NCBI RefSeq assembly: GCF_026738875.1
Contig: NZ_JAPQFJ010000019.1
Location: 1-62,245, forward strand
DNA from: Clostridium brassicae
GTDB lineage: Bacteria; Bacillota; Clostridia; Clostridiales; Clostridiaceae
DNA length: 62,245 nucleotides
Reading direction: 5' to 3'
Part shown: piece after piece, positions 60,184 to 62,245 of the stretch
How the letters are laid out: each line of letters opens with the position of its first letter
Numbering within the stretch: the stretch's first letter is position 1
Made by a program: the position numbers and the translations under genes
The notes under the pieces: generated by a model
Database searches by the model: none
What the model was told of the DNA's origin: nothing
Seen by the model: only the letters and a program-made list of their open reading frames with translations

Positions 60184-62064
60184 ATGAAACTTAAAGGGAT
60201 TATAGTTTCAGTAATTGTTTTATTCTTTTCTATTATTGGATTTTTTCAATTAAAATCCTATGGTTATTTTGAAACTCCTAATTCTAAAATTGGAAGTACT
60301 ACAGGAAATATATATAATGGGGGGAATGCTTCAGAAGATAAAGACTATATATATTATAGTAATTATGATGCAAATGGTGAATTACATAAAATGAATAAAA
60401 AAACTAAGAAAATTACAAAGATATGTGATGATGTTGCAAGATATATAAATGTTTTAGATGGATATGTGTATTACTCAAATTTGAAGGACGGAGAGAAAAT
60501 TTACAAAATAAAAATAAATGGTGAAGGACGTGAAAAATTAGGAAATTCAAGTGCTGAATATATTAGAGTCAGAGGTGAATATATATACTATAGTAATGTA
60601 GATGATGATAATTCTTTATATAAAATGAGTATATACGGAAAAAAGAATAGAAAAATACTAAATGAGAATGTACATCTCTTTAATATTGTAGATGATAAAA
60701 TCTATTATTTGAAAAAAGATGCACTTTATTCTGCAAGTATAAATGGAAATTTTAAGAAAAGAATATATAAACCTAATAAACTGATAGATTATGTTTCATT
60801 AAAAGAAGATATTCAAATACAAGGAGATAGTATTTATTTTTCTAATAAAGGCAATGAAAGTAAGAATAAATTTTTATGTAAAGCTGATATGAAAAATTTT
60901 AAAGTAGAAAGATTAACTGATGAAAATGTAAAAGATATAAATATATATGGAGAATATATATATTATATAAATGAGTTTGATGGGGATTCACTTTATGCAA
61001 TAAAAATTGATGGATCAAATAGAAAAAAAATAAAAGAAGGACCTATAAGCAATATTAATATAGTTGGAGATCATATATTTTGTTTTAAGGATGTCCACAA
61101 TGAAATCTATAAAATGAATATATTAAATGGTGAAAAACAGAAGATAAGTAAATCTAGTCCAAGTAGTGCATATATACATAACAATAATATAATCTATACT
61201 ACAGATATTAAGAAAAATAAGAGAAGAGGAAATCTAAATATAATTGATGTAAATGGCAAAAGAGAAAAAATGCTTTCCTATGTAGAAGATGGATGGCAAA
61301 AAATCACAAGTATAGATAAACAGTGGATATATTTTACAGAAAATATTGAAAAAGAAGATAAGGTAACAAAAAAATTTTTTAGAGCTAAACTAGATGGAAG
61401 CAAAGAACAAGAAATTATAAAGAATTTAGGCGATTTTAATGGTAAAGTAAAAGATGATTATTTATATACCGTAGAAAATATAAATAACAATGGTTTTACT
61501 TTGTTTAAACAAAAAATAGGAACAAATAAGAAAGAAAAAATATGGGAAAATACAGATGAATCTTTAAAGAGATTGTATTCTGGTGCTAATATAACTATTA
61601 ATGAACTTACCAAAGATTGGATATATTATTCCATAAATTATGAAATTAAAGATTCCAAAATATCAAGTGATTTATACAGATGTAAATTAAATGGAGAAAC
61701 TAATGAATTAGTTAGTAAAGATAATATTACTAATTTATTAGAATACGATGGAAGTCTTTATTATAGCACTTTATCTGAAAAAGGTACTTTATACCGTATG
61801 AATTTAGATGGAGATAAAAAAAATAAGGTGCTAGATGGGAAGATTGACAATGTATATTTGCTTACTATCAAAGATGGATGGATATATTACAAATCAGGAA
61901 AAGATGGAAATAGGCTATATAAAATTAATATAAATGGTCAGGATAAGCAAAGGATATTTAATGATAGGAATATTGATTTTATAGGAGTTGAAGGAGACTA
62001 TATTTACTATGAGTACGCTTTAAAGAATGGAAAGCAGTTTATTATAAAAAGTAATGAAATTTAA
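60184..62064 (+). CDS. Exported beta-propeller protein (DUF5050)
   Basis: 626 aa from the ATG at 60184; in-frame GTG (60172) and TTG (60163) upstream are alternatives, and no ribosome site is decisive. N-terminal signal/anchor (KLKGIIVSVIVLFFSIIGFF). The rest is a run of about eleven to twelve propeller-like units of 40-50 residues with the pattern D-x-IYYSN-x5-LYKM-x3-G-x3-KI, for example near 125, 265 and 545. Extracellular or surface-bound, probably an adhesive or sensor scaffold; no catalytic motif is visible. Confidence 0.85.
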   Translation: MKLKGIIVSVIVLFFSIIGFFQLKSYGYFETPNSKIGSTTGNIYNGGNASEDKDYIYYSNYDANGELHKMNKKTKKITKICDDVARYINVLDGYVYYSNLKDGEKIYKIKINGEGREKLGNSSAEYIRVRGEYIYYSNVDDDNSLYKMSIYGKKNRKILNENVHLFNIVDDKIYYLKKDALYSASINGNFKKRIYKPNKLIDYVSLKEDIQIQGDSIYFSNKGNESKNKFLCKADMKNFKVERLTDENVKDINIYGEYIYYINEFDGDSLYAIKIDGSNRKKIKEGPISNINIVGDHIFCFKDVHNEIYKMNILNGEKQKISKSSPSSAYIHNNNIIYTTDIKKNKRRGNLNIIDVNGKREKMLSYVEDGWQKITSIDKQWIYFTENIEKEDKVTKKFFRAKLDGSKEQEIIKNLGDFNGKVKDDYLYTVENINNNGFTLFKQKIGTNKKEKIWENTDESLKRLYSGANITINELTKDWIYYSINYEIKDSKISSDLYRCKLNGETNELVSKDNITNLLEYDGSLYYSTLSEKGTLYRMNLDGDKKNKVLDGKIDNVYLLTIKDGWIYYKSGKDGNRLYKININGQDKQRIFNDRNIDFIGVEGDYIYYEYALKNGKQFIIKSNEI

Positions 62065-62078
62065 ATATGTTGAAAAAG

Positions 62079-62121
62079 AGACTGTATCAGATTAGATTAC
62101 CTTTGATACAGTCTTTTTTTA
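62079..62121 (+). terminator. Intrinsic terminator after the DUF5050 gene
   Basis: AGACTGTATCA / TGATACAGTCT perfect stem, followed by seven T. Confidence 0.9.
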
Positions 62122-62245
62122 ATTACCTAGATTTCGTACAAATATAAAGATTATATTTTCATATAATTACCTGTTAATATTATTCAATATATTCCATAGT
62201 CGCCCAGATTTTTAGGCGGAGCCTTCTGGAATAATTTCACAGAAT
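62122..62245. other. Window end, start of a hairpin element
   Basis: ATTCCA (62191 onward) pairs with TGGAAT, and CGCC ... AGGCG forms an inner stem around AGATTTTT. The element probably continues past the window edge. No gene seen. Confidence 0.4.

Overview
This is a chromosomal stretch of a very AT-rich, Gram-positive anaerobe, best read as a Clostridium (Clostridiaceae). The base composition, strong AGGAGG-type ribosome sites, TTG/GTG starts, ferredoxin-type ATPases, a clostridial hbd/thlA pair, two sigma-54 activators with matching -24/-12 promoters, and the absence of any photosynthetic or respiratory genes all point that way. I cannot fix the species. There is no rRNA, no recognisable tRNA, no CRISPR array, no prophage and no intact transposon; mobile DNA is represented only by a degraded IS110-type fragment and by families of palindromic intergenic elements.

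Layout. 0.1-1.3 kb: secreted DUF1002 protein with a repeat element upstream. 1.6-5.1 kb: a tight operon of two NifX/NifB-like proteins, two ferredoxin-containing MinD/Mrp ATPases, a Fur-family repressor and a DUF134 regulator, from a promoter bracketed by inverted operator-like arms. 5.2-7.1 kb: a bacterial STAY-GREEN (Mg-dechelatase-like) protein and a convergent DEAD-box helicase. 7.3-14.5 kb: hemerythrin-like operon with a Crp/Fnr-type site placed at -41.5, then signalling genes (PAS-DHp-REC-HPt without an ATPase domain, HD-GYP protein, chemoreceptor, REC-DUF2294 fusion). 14.7-19.4 kb: THEP1-type NTPase fused to a methyltransferase, followed by a FecBCD-type metal/metal-chelate importer. 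19.6-23.3 kb: deoD, a TPR protein, glnS. 23.3-24.1 kb: gene-free stretch with a 247-nt imperfect hairpin and other inverted repeats. 24.1-27.4 kb: M29 aminopeptidase, membrane-anchored glucosaminidase, GT51 peptidoglycan transglycosylase. 27.5-27.8 kb: a probable 6S RNA.

27.9-38.9 kb is the most coherent system: a sigma-54 promoter drives a Lac-family PTS (EIIB, EIIC, EIIA), a GH4 6-phospho-glycosidase, a LevR-type activator, a MurK/NagK-like kinase, AnmK, MupG (DUF871) and MurQ. Together these would import and break down amino-sugar disaccharides of cell-wall origin (chitobiose and/or MurNAc-GlcNAc) to GlcNAc-6-phosphate. The glucosaminidase just upstream would release the kind of disaccharide that MupG needs after PTS phosphorylation.

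39.2-46 kb: acetolactate-synthase-type ThDP enzyme, formyltransferase, flavodoxin-like protein, a coiled-coil membrane protein paired with a coiled-coil polysaccharide deacetylase, a CPBP protease, and a small membrane protein bracketed by palindromic repeats (three tandem copies on one side). 46-51.3 kb: type II topoisomerase B and A subunits separated by a hairpin element. 51.6-55.2 kb: a PAS-type sigma-54 activator, a -24/-12 promoter, hbd and thlA. 55.2-62.2 kb: GtrA-like protein, glpT, M16 peptidase, LUD protein with a CsoR-type repressor, and a DUF5050 beta-propeller protein.

Many long ORFs begin upstream of their real start; I moved the start wherever a ribosome site, a promoter or family alignment decided it, and say so in the entries.
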